This document shows positions 1 through 8,258 of a DNA stretch of 64,000 bases, piece by piece. The stretch covers positions 3,851,501 to 3,915,500 of the forward strand of contig NZ_AP020337.1 of assembly GCF_009176725.1 (NCBI RefSeq). Reading direction: 5' to 3'. The notes beneath the pieces were generated by a model. It was not told the origin of the DNA and did no database searches. It saw only the letters and a list, made by a program, of their open reading frames with translations. The position numbers were made by a program, and so were the translations under genes. Every line of letters starts with the position of its first letter. Positions within the stretch are counted from its first letter, which is position 1. This stretch comes from Pseudomonas sp. KUIN-1 (GTDB lineage: Bacteria > Pseudomonadota > Gammaproteobacteria > Pseudomonadales > Pseudomonadaceae).

Positions 1-115
1 GCTTTTGCGGCGAATTCTGGCCAACGGGCAGCGCGCCGGGCAGCACCTCGCTGCTGAACTGGTTGCCAAAGCCCGACTGATAAACCAATGCGCCGGAACT
101 GGAGTGGATAGCCAT
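1..115 (-). CDS. hmgA: Homogentisate 1,2-dioxygenase, N-terminal part (cut by window edge)
   Basis: Reading the minus strand from the ATG at 113-115 gives 38 residues before the window edge. They contain LVYQSGFGNQFSSE and LPGALPVGQNSPQK, the well-known N-terminus of homogentisate 1,2-dioxygenase, the non-haem iron enzyme that opens the ring of homogentisate in tyrosine and phenylalanine breakdown. An AGAGG Shine-Dalgarno lies just upstream of the start. The gene is divergent from an IclR regulator, the arrangement of the Pseudomonas hmg locus, so the rest of the operon (fahA, maiA) probably lies to the left. The fragment is too short to judge the catalytic residues. Confidence 0.9.
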   Translation of the reverse strand, partial: MAIHSSSGALVYQSGFGNQFSSEVLPGALPVGQNSPQK

Positions 116-166
116 CTGGACCTCTTGTTGTCATGGGGTCGGGCAGAGACAGGACGAAACATTATT

Positions 167-195
167 TTACGTAAAGCGATTACGCATAACGTAAT
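167..195. promoter_or_regulatory. HmgR-type operator in the hmgA/hmgR intergenic region
   Basis: Positions 179-195 form a 17-bp dyad, ATTACG-N5-CGTAAT with perfect arms, lying between the divergent starts. HmgR of P. putida is known to bind a 17-bp palindrome in this place. Read toward hmgA, three bases after the dyad comes TTTACG followed by TAAAATAAT, a likely promoter element. The assignment to HmgR is inference from position and architecture. Confidence 0.7.
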
Positions 196-256
196 TTGAG
201 TTTGCCAGCCGGTCAAGCTATAAAGCTGCCTTTCCCGATCGGCGCACAGCACCCCC

Positions 257-1048
257 ATGACCCAGGAAACCGAAAGCCCCGCAGGCGGACGCCAGCAGAA
301 GGTCCAGGCCGCTGAAGTCGGGCTGGGCGTGCTCAAGGCACTTGCCGAACTCGCCCCTGCCACGTCCCTTTCGAGACTGGCCGAACACCTGGGCATGCCC
401 GCCAGCAAGGTTCATCGTTATCTGCAGGCGCTGATTGCCAGTGGCTTTGCCGAACAGGATGCTGTCAACAATCACTACGGGCTGGGGCGCGAGGCGTTGC
501 AGGTGGGGCTGGCCTCGCTCGGCAAGCTGGATGTCCTCAAGGTGTCGGCCCCTTGGCTGGCCAGCCTGCGCGATGAGCTGAATCAGACCTGCTTTCTGGC
601 GGTATGGGGCAACAAGGGGCCGACCGTGGTGTATGTCGAACCCTCGATGGGTGCGGTGACGCTGGTCACGCAGATCGGCTCGGTGCTGCCGCTGCTTGGC
701 TCGTCCACCGGTTTGGTGTTCGACAGCTTTCTGAACGACCGCGAAACCGCTGCGCTTCGCGAGCAGGAAGTGCCGTTGCTGAGCGCCGCACAGGTGCGTG
801 AGGTCGAGCAGCATGTCGAGCAGATTCGTACCGCCGGCGTGCACCAGATTCAGGGCTTGCTGATGCCGGGTATCAACGCAGCCTCCTCACCGCTGTTCGC
901 CATGGGTGACAAGCTGGTGGGCGTGATTACCGTGGTCGGGCCGGGGTCGGTGTTGAACGACGCGACACAGGATCTGGCGGCCACGCGGCTTTTGCAAACG
1001 GCGGTGGCGATCAGCGAGCGCATGGGCGGTAGCCGTCCGTCAGACTGA
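257..1048 (+). CDS. hmgR: IclR-family transcriptional regulator (HmgR-like)
   Basis: A 263-residue IclR-type regulator with a winged helix-turn-helix near residues 38-64 (LSRLAEHLGMPASKVHRYLQ) and the larger effector-binding domain from about 85 to the end. It is divergent from hmgA with an operator-like dyad between them, so it is most likely HmgR, the homogentisate-responsive repressor of hmgA-fahA-maiA. Length is normal for the family. The start is the first ATG. Function is inferred from family and position; other IclR proteins control unrelated catabolic genes. Confidence 0.8.
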   Translation: MTQETESPAGGRQQKVQAAEVGLGVLKALAELAPATSLSRLAEHLGMPASKVHRYLQALIASGFAEQDAVNNHYGLGREALQVGLASLGKLDVLKVSAPWLASLRDELNQTCFLAVWGNKGPTVVYVEPSMGAVTLVTQIGSVLPLLGSSTGLVFDSFLNDRETAALREQEVPLLSAAQVREVEQHVEQIRTAGVHQIQGLLMPGINAASSPLFAMGDKLVGVITVVGPGSVLNDATQDLAATRLLQTAVAISERMGGSRPSD

Positions 1049-1049
1049 A

Positions 1050-2624
1050 TCAGGGGGAAGCACTGGATACCCTGGCAAAATGGCTATCTGCTTGCCACCC
1101 TTGAATCGAGCGACCTTCGACGCGGTTACGCCCTTTGGTTTTGGCCAGGTAAAGAAGTCGATCCGCTTCCTTCAGCGCAGCGGTGTGCGCATCCTTCTTC
1201 TCTGCTGCGTTGATCGCCACCACGCCCGAGCTGATGCTCAGCCTGCCCAGCGGGCTGGACGAGTGCTCTATACAACTGGCTTCAATGGATGATCTGATTT
1301 TTTCCGCAAGTTTCAGCGCCCCTGCCAGGTCGGTTTCAGGCAACAGAATGACAAACTCTTCGCCGCCGTAACGTGCAGCCATATCCCCAGACCGGTCGAG
1401 GCTGTTGCCAATCAGCCCCGCCACTTGCCTCAGGCAGTCGTCACCCTGCAGATGGCCGTAGGTGTCGTTGTATTGTTTGAACCAGTCGATATCCAGCAAA
1501 ATAATTGCGATGGTTGCATCATTCCGGCTAGCCCGCCCCCACTCCTGCTGCAAGGCCGTATCGAAGCAGCGTCGATTGGCCAGGTGCGTCAGGCTGTCCG
1601 TGTGAGCGATGATCTCCAGGTCGTTCCTGGCAATGTTCAGTTCCCCCTCCGCAGTGATCAACTGCTGGATTTGCCGATACAGCAGGACGCCCAGAAAAAC
1701 CAGCGCCAAGATAATGATGCCGGTGATGGTCATGGAGCGCTGTGCATAGGCCCACCAGGGCGCGAACACATGCTGACTGGAGATACCGGCAGCGGCGACG
1801 ATGGGCAATCCTGACACACGCCGATAGGCATAGATCCTTTCCACCCCATCCACCACGGAGTTGATCACTGCGGTGCCGCTGTCGCTGTACGGCAGATAGC
1901 GAGTGAAGATATCGCCCTTGGCCACATTGGTGGTCATCAGTGCGGTTAATGTGGGCCTACGCGCCAGCAGGTCGCCATTGTTCAGAGCGAGGAAGATCAC
2001 GCCCTTGTCGTCTACATCCATGCGCTGGAAAAACGCCTGGAAATAAGTCACCGGCACCGTGGCCAGGGCAACGCCTGCAAAACTGCCATCCGCCGCATTG
2101 ATACGCCGACTGACCGGGATGATCATGTCCCCCGTATTGCGGCTTTCGACAATGGAACCTATATGAATGGACGGGTCAGGGTTGTCGCGGTGATAAATGA
2201 AGTAGGCGCGGTCTTCGTTGTTTCTGGTCTGCACGCCCTTGGCAAAGGAGTTGGCGACCCAGTTGCCTTGAGCATCGTAGATGAACAGCCCCTGAAGCCC
2301 TTTGACGTTCACCAGGTCTTGAGCCATCAGCCTGGTCAAGCGGCTTTGCTGCTCGCCTGCGGCGCCATCCTGCTCAACACGCTCGGCAAGGTCTCGCAGC
2401 GTGTTGTCAGCCTGTTGCAGGGTGTCCTGAGCCTGTTGCTCAGCAGCAAGCACGATATTGGACACCGCAATCCTGGCGGTGGCCAAGCGCTCGAGCTTGG
2501 ACTGGTTCATCTGCCAGGCGGTGGCCATGATCAACGATAGACAGACCAGGGCAATAAAGCCGATCAACGCTTTGCTGAGCGCCGAAGGTGTAAGCCTCGT
2601 CGAAATAAAGGAAAGCGGCTTCAT
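1050..2624 (-). CDS. Membrane diguanylate cyclase with Cache-like sensor domain
   Basis: A protein of about 524 residues from the ATG at 2624; an upstream start at 2696 would add 24 residues that precede the membrane segment. Order: transmembrane helix about 15-37, a periplasmic Cache-type sensor region with an NNEDRAYF motif, a second helix about 290-315, then a GGDEF domain. The catalytic motif is GGEEF (about 420-424), a functional variant, and RSGD (411-414) sits five residues before it, the correct spacing for the product-inhibition I-site. It should therefore make cyclic di-GMP in response to an extracellular ligand. It is divergent from the GGDEF-EAL gene at 2988 and its stop lies next to the end of hmgR. 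Confidence 0.85.
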   Translation of the reverse strand: MKPLSFISTRLTPSALSKALIGFIALVCLSLIMATAWQMNQSKLERLATARIAVSNIVLAAEQQAQDTLQQADNTLRDLAERVEQDGAAGEQQSRLTRLMAQDLVNVKGLQGLFIYDAQGNWVANSFAKGVQTRNNEDRAYFIYHRDNPDPSIHIGSIVESRNTGDMIIPVSRRINAADGSFAGVALATVPVTYFQAFFQRMDVDDKGVIFLALNNGDLLARRPTLTALMTTNVAKGDIFTRYLPYSDSGTAVINSVVDGVERIYAYRRVSGLPIVAAAGISSQHVFAPWWAYAQRSMTITGIIILALVFLGVLLYRQIQQLITAEGELNIARNDLEIIAHTDSLTHLANRRCFDTALQQEWGRASRNDATIAIILLDIDWFKQYNDTYGHLQGDDCLRQVAGLIGNSLDRSGDMAARYGGEEFVILLPETDLAGALKLAEKIRSSIEASCIEHSSSPLGRLSISSGVVAINAAEKKDAHTAALKEADRLLYLAKTKGRNRVEGRSIQGWQADSHFARVSSASP

Positions 2625-2987
2625 AGGATTGTCATCAAATTGGCAGTGAAACCTTCTATGCAGTTTCCATACCTTTGCGACACTTAACCTGAACATCTTG
2701 TTGCATCAGGTAACGCTGGCCTTAGTTGGATCGATGCCCGCCTGGCTAGTTGCTCAAGAAGTTGTTACAGGTATCCGGTTTTTTGACGATACAGCTTCTG
2801 AGCTGTCCGAAAACAGCTGCCGATACGCTACTGTGAGAGGTGCTCCAATGCCAATGTATCGAACGTTGTTTTTCCGGCATGGCGCAGGCGCGTGTTGGCA
2901 GGGTGCTTTCAACGGTGCCGGCACAGCGGCGTTGCCCATCGATCGCTGCGTGTTTCAGGCGCGATCAGCTTATAGCGATGGCCTCAA

Positions 2988-5186
2988 ATGAACACTTACC
3001 CGGTCGGCGATGATGACGAAGAACGTATTCGTATCTTGAATGCCTTTTCGTTGATGGATACCCCACCTGAGCACGAATACGATCAGATCGTGCAAATGGC
3101 ATCGCGGATTTTCGATGTGCCCATTGTGCTGATTTCTCTGGTTCATCGAGACCGGCAATTCTTCAAGGCGCGCGTTGGCCTCGATGTCTGCGAAACGGGC
3201 CGCGACGTCTCATTCTGCAATTTCGCGCTCATGGGCCGTAACGTTTTTCTGGTACCGGATGCCTTGCAGGATGAGAGGTTCAGCTCAAACGCTCTGGTGG
3301 TCGGCGCTCCCTATATTCGCTTTTATGCCGGGGCGCCGCTGATAACCGCCAGCGGTCATGTGCTGGGCAGCCTGTGCCTGATCGACAATAAACCCAGGGA
3401 GACTTTCTCGGAGCGAGATCAGCGGGTTCTTCAGGACCTGGCAGTCATGGTCATCGAAAGAATGGAGTTGCGTCGGCTCGAACTGGAGAATGAAGACAGC
3501 CACACCCGCTTTATGAATATCACCTCGACTTCACCCGACGCGATCATCTGCTCGGACAGCAAAAACCGGATCATCTCATGGAACAACTCGGCCGAGATCA
3601 TTTTCGGGCATCGATCCGAGGACGCCATGGGAAAGCCTCTCGACATCATTATTCCGCCCGAAATGCGCTCCAGGCACCATGCCGGTCTGTCGAGGGTGGC
3701 TGCAGGCGGTCCGGCCTCCATCATCGGAAAGTCCATCAACCTGACGGCCGTCCATCGCGACGGTCATACCATCCCCATCGAGCTCTCGCTCTCACAATGG
3801 ACGTCTGCCGGCGAGCCACAATTCGGAGCGATCATTCGTGACATCACCCAGCGTGTCGAGGCGGACAAATTACTCAAGCATGCGGCCGAATACGATCACC
3901 TGACCGGGCTTGCCAATCGATCGACGCTCAAGAGGCGGATCAAGGAGGCGTGCGATGCTCAGCTTTCAGCAGCCATCCTGCTGATCGATCTGGACGGTTT
4001 CAAGGACGTCAACGACACGTTGGGCCACGCTGCGGGTGATTTTGTGCTCAAGGTGACCTCTCACCGTCTTCGCGAACACGTACCGGCCTGCCATATGGTC
4101 TCGCGTCTGGGCGGCGATGAATTTGTCGTGTTCCTGTCCGAAACGGCAGACCCCGACAAGGCGATCAAGCTGGGCCTGGAGCTCATCGCGGTCATCGAGG
4201 AGCCGATAGAGTTTGAAGACAATTCAATCTATATCGGCGCCAGCATCGGCGTCTCCGTAAGGTGTGGCTCCGACTACGACGAGGAGCAAATGCTCGGTAA
4301 TGCGGACCTGGCGCTCTACCAGGCCAAGTCTGACGGACGCTCCCTGGTTCGCACCTTCACCTCCGAGCATCGACAGACCGCGTCCAGAAGAGGCGCGCTC
4401 AGCTCATCGATGCGTCAGGCGTGGGCCAACAAAGAGTTCGAGCTGTACTACCAACCTCAGGTACGACTTGCGGATGGTCGTATCACCGGAGCCGAAGCCC
4501 TTATACGCTGGAACCATCCGACACTGGGTGTCGTGTCCCCTGCGGTTTTTCTACCGGCACTGGAAGCCGGTCTTCTTGCGGTGCCGGTGGGCGAATGGAT
4601 ACTGCGTTCAGCCTGTGAGCAGGCAGCGCAATGGCGAAATACCGGCTGCGAGGAATTCCGCATCGGCGTCAACCTGTTCGCCGCGCAGTTTCGCATGCGG
4701 GACTTTGCCGAAATGGTTGAAAGCGCGCTTGAAGACTTTTCCTTGCCGGCACACTCACTCGAACTGGAAATCACGGAAAACATCATCCTGCGAAACGAAC
4801 AGCGCATTATGGAACCGCTGCGCCACCTTCGCTCATTGGGTGTGGGCATCGCATTCGATGATTTCGGTACCGGCTATGCGTCCCTGAGCCTGCTCAAAGA
4901 CTATCCGGTGACACGACTGAAGATCGACCGCTCATTCGTGAGTGGCGTGGAGCGCAGCAAAAAAGACGAAGTCATCGTCGAGGCCGTCGTCAGGCTGGCA
5001 AACGGCTTCAATCTTCAGGTCACGGCAGAAGGCATAGAAACCCGTGAGCAGGAAAGTCTGATGCGCCATTATGTGTGCGACGAAGGCCAGGGCTATCTGT
5101 ATGGTCGCCCCATGCCGGCGCATGAATTCACCAAGCGTTATATCTCTTCTCACAATTGGCACGCTGACGTGCTCAAGCACAACTGA
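2988..5186 (+). CDS. GAF-PAS-GGDEF-EAL cyclic-di-GMP protein
   Basis: A 732-residue cytoplasmic protein without membrane segments. A GAF domain (about 25-165) is followed by a PAS domain (175-295, including IRDITQRVEADKLL), a GGDEF domain with intact GGDEF at about 375-379, and an EAL domain beginning GAEALIRWNHP near 502. The EAL loop motif DDFGTGYASL, ELEITEN and TAEGIET are present, so the phosphodiesterase half looks active. No RxxD inhibition site precedes GGDEF (PACH occupies that place). The protein may both make and degrade cyclic di-GMP, or use GGDEF for GTP sensing. The upstream 2697-2987 region shows no convincing gene and probably holds the divergent promoters. Confidence 0.88.
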   Translation: MNTYPVGDDDEERIRILNAFSLMDTPPEHEYDQIVQMASRIFDVPIVLISLVHRDRQFFKARVGLDVCETGRDVSFCNFALMGRNVFLVPDALQDERFSSNALVVGAPYIRFYAGAPLITASGHVLGSLCLIDNKPRETFSERDQRVLQDLAVMVIERMELRRLELENEDSHTRFMNITSTSPDAIICSDSKNRIISWNNSAEIIFGHRSEDAMGKPLDIIIPPEMRSRHHAGLSRVAAGGPASIIGKSINLTAVHRDGHTIPIELSLSQWTSAGEPQFGAIIRDITQRVEADKLLKHAAEYDHLTGLANRSTLKRRIKEACDAQLSAAILLIDLDGFKDVNDTLGHAAGDFVLKVTSHRLREHVPACHMVSRLGGDEFVVFLSETADPDKAIKLGLELIAVIEEPIEFEDNSIYIGASIGVSVRCGSDYDEEQMLGNADLALYQAKSDGRSLVRTFTSEHRQTASRRGALSSSMRQAWANKEFELYYQPQVRLADGRITGAEALIRWNHPTLGVVSPAVFLPALEAGLLAVPVGEWILRSACEQAAQWRNTGCEEFRIGVNLFAAQFRMRDFAEMVESALEDFSLPAHSLELEITENIILRNEQRIMEPLRHLRSLGVGIAFDDFGTGYASLSLLKDYPVTRLKIDRSFVSGVERSKKDEVIVEAVVRLANGFNLQVTAEGIETREQESLMRHYVCDEGQGYLYGRPMPAHEFTKRYISSHNWHADVLKHN

Positions 5187-5192
5187 CTCAGA

Positions 5193-5212
5193 ACGAGCCT
5201 GGGCAGGCTCGT
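5193..5212. terminator. Hairpin between convergent genes
   Basis: ACGAGCCTG and CAGGCTCGT form a perfect 9-bp inverted repeat in the 60-bp gap between the convergent EAL gene and hpd. There is no long T-run, so it is a plausible but unproven bidirectional terminator. Confidence 0.5.
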
Positions 5213-5246
5213 CTGATCGCGCAATATGGACGCCTCTGGTGATCAC

Positions 5247-6323
5247 TCAGTCCGGCGTCAGTACACCACGCTGGATCTGGTCGCGTTCGATGGATTCGAA
5301 CAGTGCCTTGAAGTTGCCCTCGCCAAACCCGTCATCGCCCTTGCGCTGAATGAATTCGAAAAATACCGGGCCCATCAGCGTTGCGGAGAATATCTGCAAC
5401 AGCAAACGACGCTCGCCGCCTTCGGAAGAACCATCGAGCAGAATCCCGCGTGACTTGAGCTCGGCCTCCGGCTCACCGTGGTCGGGCAGGCGGCCTTGCA
5501 GCATCTCGTAGTAGGTATCCGGCGGCGCAGTCATGAAGCGCATGCCGGTGGCTTTCAGCGCGTCCCAGGTCTTGATCAGGTCATCGGTAAAGAAGGCTAC
5601 ATGCTGAATGCCTTCGCCATTGAACTGCATCAGGAACTCTTCGATCTGCCCCGCGCCCTTGGACGATTCCTCGTTGAGCGGAATGCGGATCATGCCGTCC
5701 GGGGCGGTCATGGCTTTGGAGGTCAGGCCGGTGTATTCGCCCTTGATGTCGAAGTAACGCAGCTCGCGGAAATTGAACAGCTTTTCATAGAAACCGGCCC
5801 AATACGCCATGCGCCCGCGGTACACGTTGTGGGTCAGGTGGTCGATGAATTTCAGACCGGCACCGACCGGGTGGCGGTCAACGCCCTCGATGAAGTTGAA
5901 ATCGATGTCGTAGATCGACGTGCCCTCGCCGAAGCGATCGATCAGGTAAAGCGGCGCGCCACCGATGCCCTTGATGGCGGGCAGGCGCAACTCCATGGGC
6001 CCGGTAGCGATTTCCAGCGGTTGGGCGCCCAGTTCAAGCGCCCGGCTATAGGCCTTCTGCGCATCTTTCACGCGGAACGCCATGCCGCATACCGAAGGAC
6101 CATGCTCGGCGGCAAAGTACGATGCCAGGCTGTGCGGCTCGTTGTTGAGAATCAGGTTGATCGCGCCCTGACGATACAGGGACACGTCCTTGGAGCGGTG
6201 GGTCGCGACTTTGGTGAAGCCCATCATCTGAAACACGGGCTCAAGGCTATTGGGCGTCGGTGATGCGAATTCGATGAATTCAAAGCCCATCAGGCCCATT
6301 GGATTTTCGTAAAGATCAGCCAT
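5247..6323 (-). CDS. hpd: 4-hydroxyphenylpyruvate dioxygenase
   Basis: A 358-residue protein with the two vicinal-oxygen-chelate halves of 4-hydroxyphenylpyruvate dioxygenase. It carries the iron-ligand regions IDHLTHNVY and IQHVAFFTDD and the C-terminal VFFEFIQRKGDDGFGEGNF that supplies the glutamate ligand. The enzyme converts 4-hydroxyphenylpyruvate to homogentisate, the substrate of HmgA encoded at the window start. The ATG at 6323 is preceded by AAGGAG; an in-frame extension to 6425 has no such site. A duplicated hmg-type promoter about 320 bp upstream in the same direction suggests shared HmgR control. Confidence 0.95.
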   Translation of the reverse strand: MADLYENPMGLMGFEFIEFASPTPNSLEPVFQMMGFTKVATHRSKDVSLYRQGAINLILNNEPHSLASYFAAEHGPSVCGMAFRVKDAQKAYSRALELGAQPLEIATGPMELRLPAIKGIGGAPLYLIDRFGEGTSIYDIDFNFIEGVDRHPVGAGLKFIDHLTHNVYRGRMAYWAGFYEKLFNFRELRYFDIKGEYTGLTSKAMTAPDGMIRIPLNEESSKGAGQIEEFLMQFNGEGIQHVAFFTDDLIKTWDALKATGMRFMTAPPDTYYEMLQGRLPDHGEPEAELKSRGILLDGSSEGGERRLLLQIFSATLMGPVFFEFIQRKGDDGFGEGNFKALFESIERDQIQRGVLTPD

Positions 6324-6398
6324 GACTGGCTCCTTGCAGGAAAGTGAGAGTGAGTAACCCTGGCAATCACTGTCCTGCGGGCGGCGCACACGGAATCC

Positions 6399-6417
6399 CT
6401 CGCACGCTGCGTGCGAG
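6399..6417. promoter_or_regulatory. Perfect palindrome upstream of hpd
   Basis: CTCGCACGC-T-GCGTGCGAG is a 9-bp perfect inverted repeat around one base, 76 bp before the hpd start. It could be a protein-binding site or an RNA hairpin in the hpd leader. I cannot name a matching regulator. Confidence 0.35.
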
Positions 6418-6465
6418 AAAATCACCGAATATCAGTTGCAGACCAAGAATCTTCATGAGGGCAGC

Positions 6466-6632
6466 CTACTCCGGCTTGTCCGATTGTGCATCAGGGTGTG
6501 CCTGGTAAAAGACCGAGGGCTGCCGGGCCAGATGCTCGACCCGCTGAATACGCACGAATGCAGTCAGGTCGACGCGGTAACGATGCGCTGCGTACAACAG
6601 GGGTAGCAGGTAAATATCGCATGGATGCGGTG
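6466..6632 (-). pseudogene. maiA: maiA (maleylacetoacetate isomerase) 3' remnant
   Basis: The minus strand here encodes about 55 codons ending in TAG with clear similarity to the C-terminal helix region of glutathione-S-transferase-type maleylacetoacetate isomerases: DIYLLPLLYAAHRYRVDL, AFVRIQRVEHLA, and HPDAQSDKPE at the end. The N-terminal thioredoxin-like domain and most of the protein are missing, and no start or ribosome site is visible. The homology fades at about 6632, directly before a promoter-like segment resembling that of hmgA. It is best read as the tail of a duplicated hmg operon left after a deletion. Confidence 0.6.
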
Positions 6633-6638
6633 TTTTTA

Positions 6639-6668
6639 TTTTCGTAAACCCATTACGTAATGCGTAAA
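6639..6668 (-). promoter_or_regulatory. Second HmgR-like operator/promoter copy
   Basis: Positions 6652-6668 read ATTACG-N5-CGTAAA, the same 6-5-6 dyad as in the hmgA promoter with one mismatch. Read on the minus strand it is followed, at the same three-base distance, by TTTACG and AAAATAA, as in the hmgA promoter. The orientation points to the maiA remnant and hpd, not to glcD, although it also lies about 90 bp upstream of glcD. Confidence 0.55.
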
Positions 6669-6758
6669 TTGCGTGATCGGACCCTCGCTGTCAACTCAAG
6701 CCTCGCAGCGAATGAGCTAGGATGCATTAACCCGACAATAACAACCCAGGGTGGCTTG

Positions 6759-8258
6759 ATGAACATTCTGTACGACGAACGCATCGACGGCGTGCTGCCT
6801 GCCGTCGACAAGCAGCAACTGTTGCAGGCGCTGCAACAGCAGTTGCCCGACCTGGACATCCTGCATCGCCCCGAAGAGCTGCGGCCTTATGAGTGCGACG
6901 GGTTGTCAGCCTATCGCACCACACCGATGCTGGTGGCGTTGCCGCGTCATGTGGAAGAAGTCCAGACGCTGCTCAGGCTGTGCCACGCACGGCGCGTACC
7001 GGTGGTCGCTCGTGGGGCGGGCACCGGGCTGTCGGGTGGCGCGCTGCCGCTGGAAAAAGGCGTGCTGCTGGTCATGGCGCGCTTCAATCAGATCCTCGAG
7101 ATCGACCCTTCGGCGCGCCTGGCGCGAGTTCAGCCCGGCGTGCGCAACCTGGCCATTTCCCAGGCGGCAGCGCCCCACGGCCTGTATTACGCGCCCGACC
7201 CGTCCTCGCAAATCGCCTGCTCCATCGGCGGCAATGTGGCGGAAAATGCCGGCGGCGTGCATTGCCTCAAGTACGGGCTGACCGTGCATAACCTGCTCAA
7301 GGTCGAAATCCTGACGGTGGAAGGCGAGCCCATGACGCTGGGCAGCGACACGCTGGACTCGCCGGGCTTCGACCTGCTGGCACTGTTCACCGGCTCCGAA
7401 GGCATGCTCGGCGTCATTACCGAAGTCACCGCCAAGCTGTTGCCCAGACCGCAAGTGGCCAAAGTACTGCTGGCAGCGTTCGATTCCGTGGAAAAGGCCG
7501 GACGTGCAGTGGCCGATATCATTGCGGCGGGCATCATCCCCGGCGGGCTGGAGATGATGGACAATCTGGCGATTCGTGCCGCCGAGGATTTCATTCACGC
7601 AGGCTACCCGGTCGATGCCGAAGCCATCCTGCTCTGCGAACTGGACGGCGTCGAAGCCGATGTGCACGCTGACTGCGAACGGGTCAGCGAGGTCTTGACA
7701 CTGGCGGGCGCCACCGACGTGCGCCAGGCGAAAGACGAGGCCGAACGGGTCCGCTTCTGGGCCGGGCGCAAAAACGCTTTCCCGGCCGTGGGTCGCCTGT
7801 CGCCGGATTACTACTGCATGGACGGGACCATCCCGCGCCGTGAGCTGCCGGGCGTATTGCGCAGCATCAGGGAGTTATCCGGGCAATACGGCTTGCGTGT
7901 CGCCAACGTGTTTCATGCCGGTGACGGCAACATGCACCCGCTGATCCTGTTCGACGCCAATCAACCGGGTGAGCTGGAGCGCGCCGAGGCACTGGGCGGC
8001 AAAATCCTTGAGCTGTGCGTCAAGGTCGGCGGCAGCATCACTGGCGAACACGGTGTCGGTCGCGAGAAGATCAATCAGATGTGCGCCCAGTTCAATAGCG
8101 ACGAACTGACCTTCTTCCATGCCATCAAGGCGGCATTCGACGCCAGCGGCCTGCTCAACCCTGGCAAGAACATCCCGACCCTGCACCGTTGCGCGGAATT
8201 TGGTGCCATGCACATCCACGCCGGGCAATTGCCGTTCCCCGACCTGGAGCGCTTCTGA
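6759..8258 (+). CDS. glcD: Glycolate oxidase subunit GlcD (FAD-linked)
   Basis: A 499-residue FAD-linked oxidase of the PCMH/VAO type. The flavin-binding region contains RGAGTGLSGGALP, and the C-terminus carries GSITGEHGVGREK and NPGKN, standard for GlcD and D-lactate dehydrogenase relatives. Together with GlcE and GlcF it forms the membrane-associated enzyme that oxidises glycolate to glyoxylate. The ATG at 6759 fits the family N-terminus (NILYDERIDGVLP); the longer in-frame extension does not. The stop overlaps the glcE start (TGATG), indicating translational coupling. Confidence 0.95.
   Translation: MNILYDERIDGVLPAVDKQQLLQALQQQLPDLDILHRPEELRPYECDGLSAYRTTPMLVALPRHVEEVQTLLRLCHARRVPVVARGAGTGLSGGALPLEKGVLLVMARFNQILEIDPSARLARVQPGVRNLAISQAAAPHGLYYAPDPSSQIACSIGGNVAENAGGVHCLKYGLTVHNLLKVEILTVEGEPMTLGSDTLDSPGFDLLALFTGSEGMLGVITEVTAKLLPRPQVAKVLLAAFDSVEKAGRAVADIIAAGIIPGGLEMMDNLAIRAAEDFIHAGYPVDAEAILLCELDGVEADVHADCERVSEVLTLAGATDVRQAKDEAERVRFWAGRKNAFPAVGRLSPDYYCMDGTIPRRELPGVLRSIRELSGQYGLRVANVFHAGDGNMHPLILFDANQPGELERAEALGGKILELCVKVGGSITGEHGVGREKINQMCAQFNSDELTFFHAIKAAFDASGLLNPGKNIPTLHRCAEFGAMHIHAGQLPFPDLERF

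Noticed and set aside
5..199. 64-codon plus-strand frame at the window start
   Set aside because: It is antisense to the hmgA N-terminus and runs into the hmg promoter; no ribosome site.
2698..2991. 97-codon plus-strand frame between the two cyclic-di-GMP genes
   Set aside because: No recognisable domain, start not supported, lies in the divergent promoter region.
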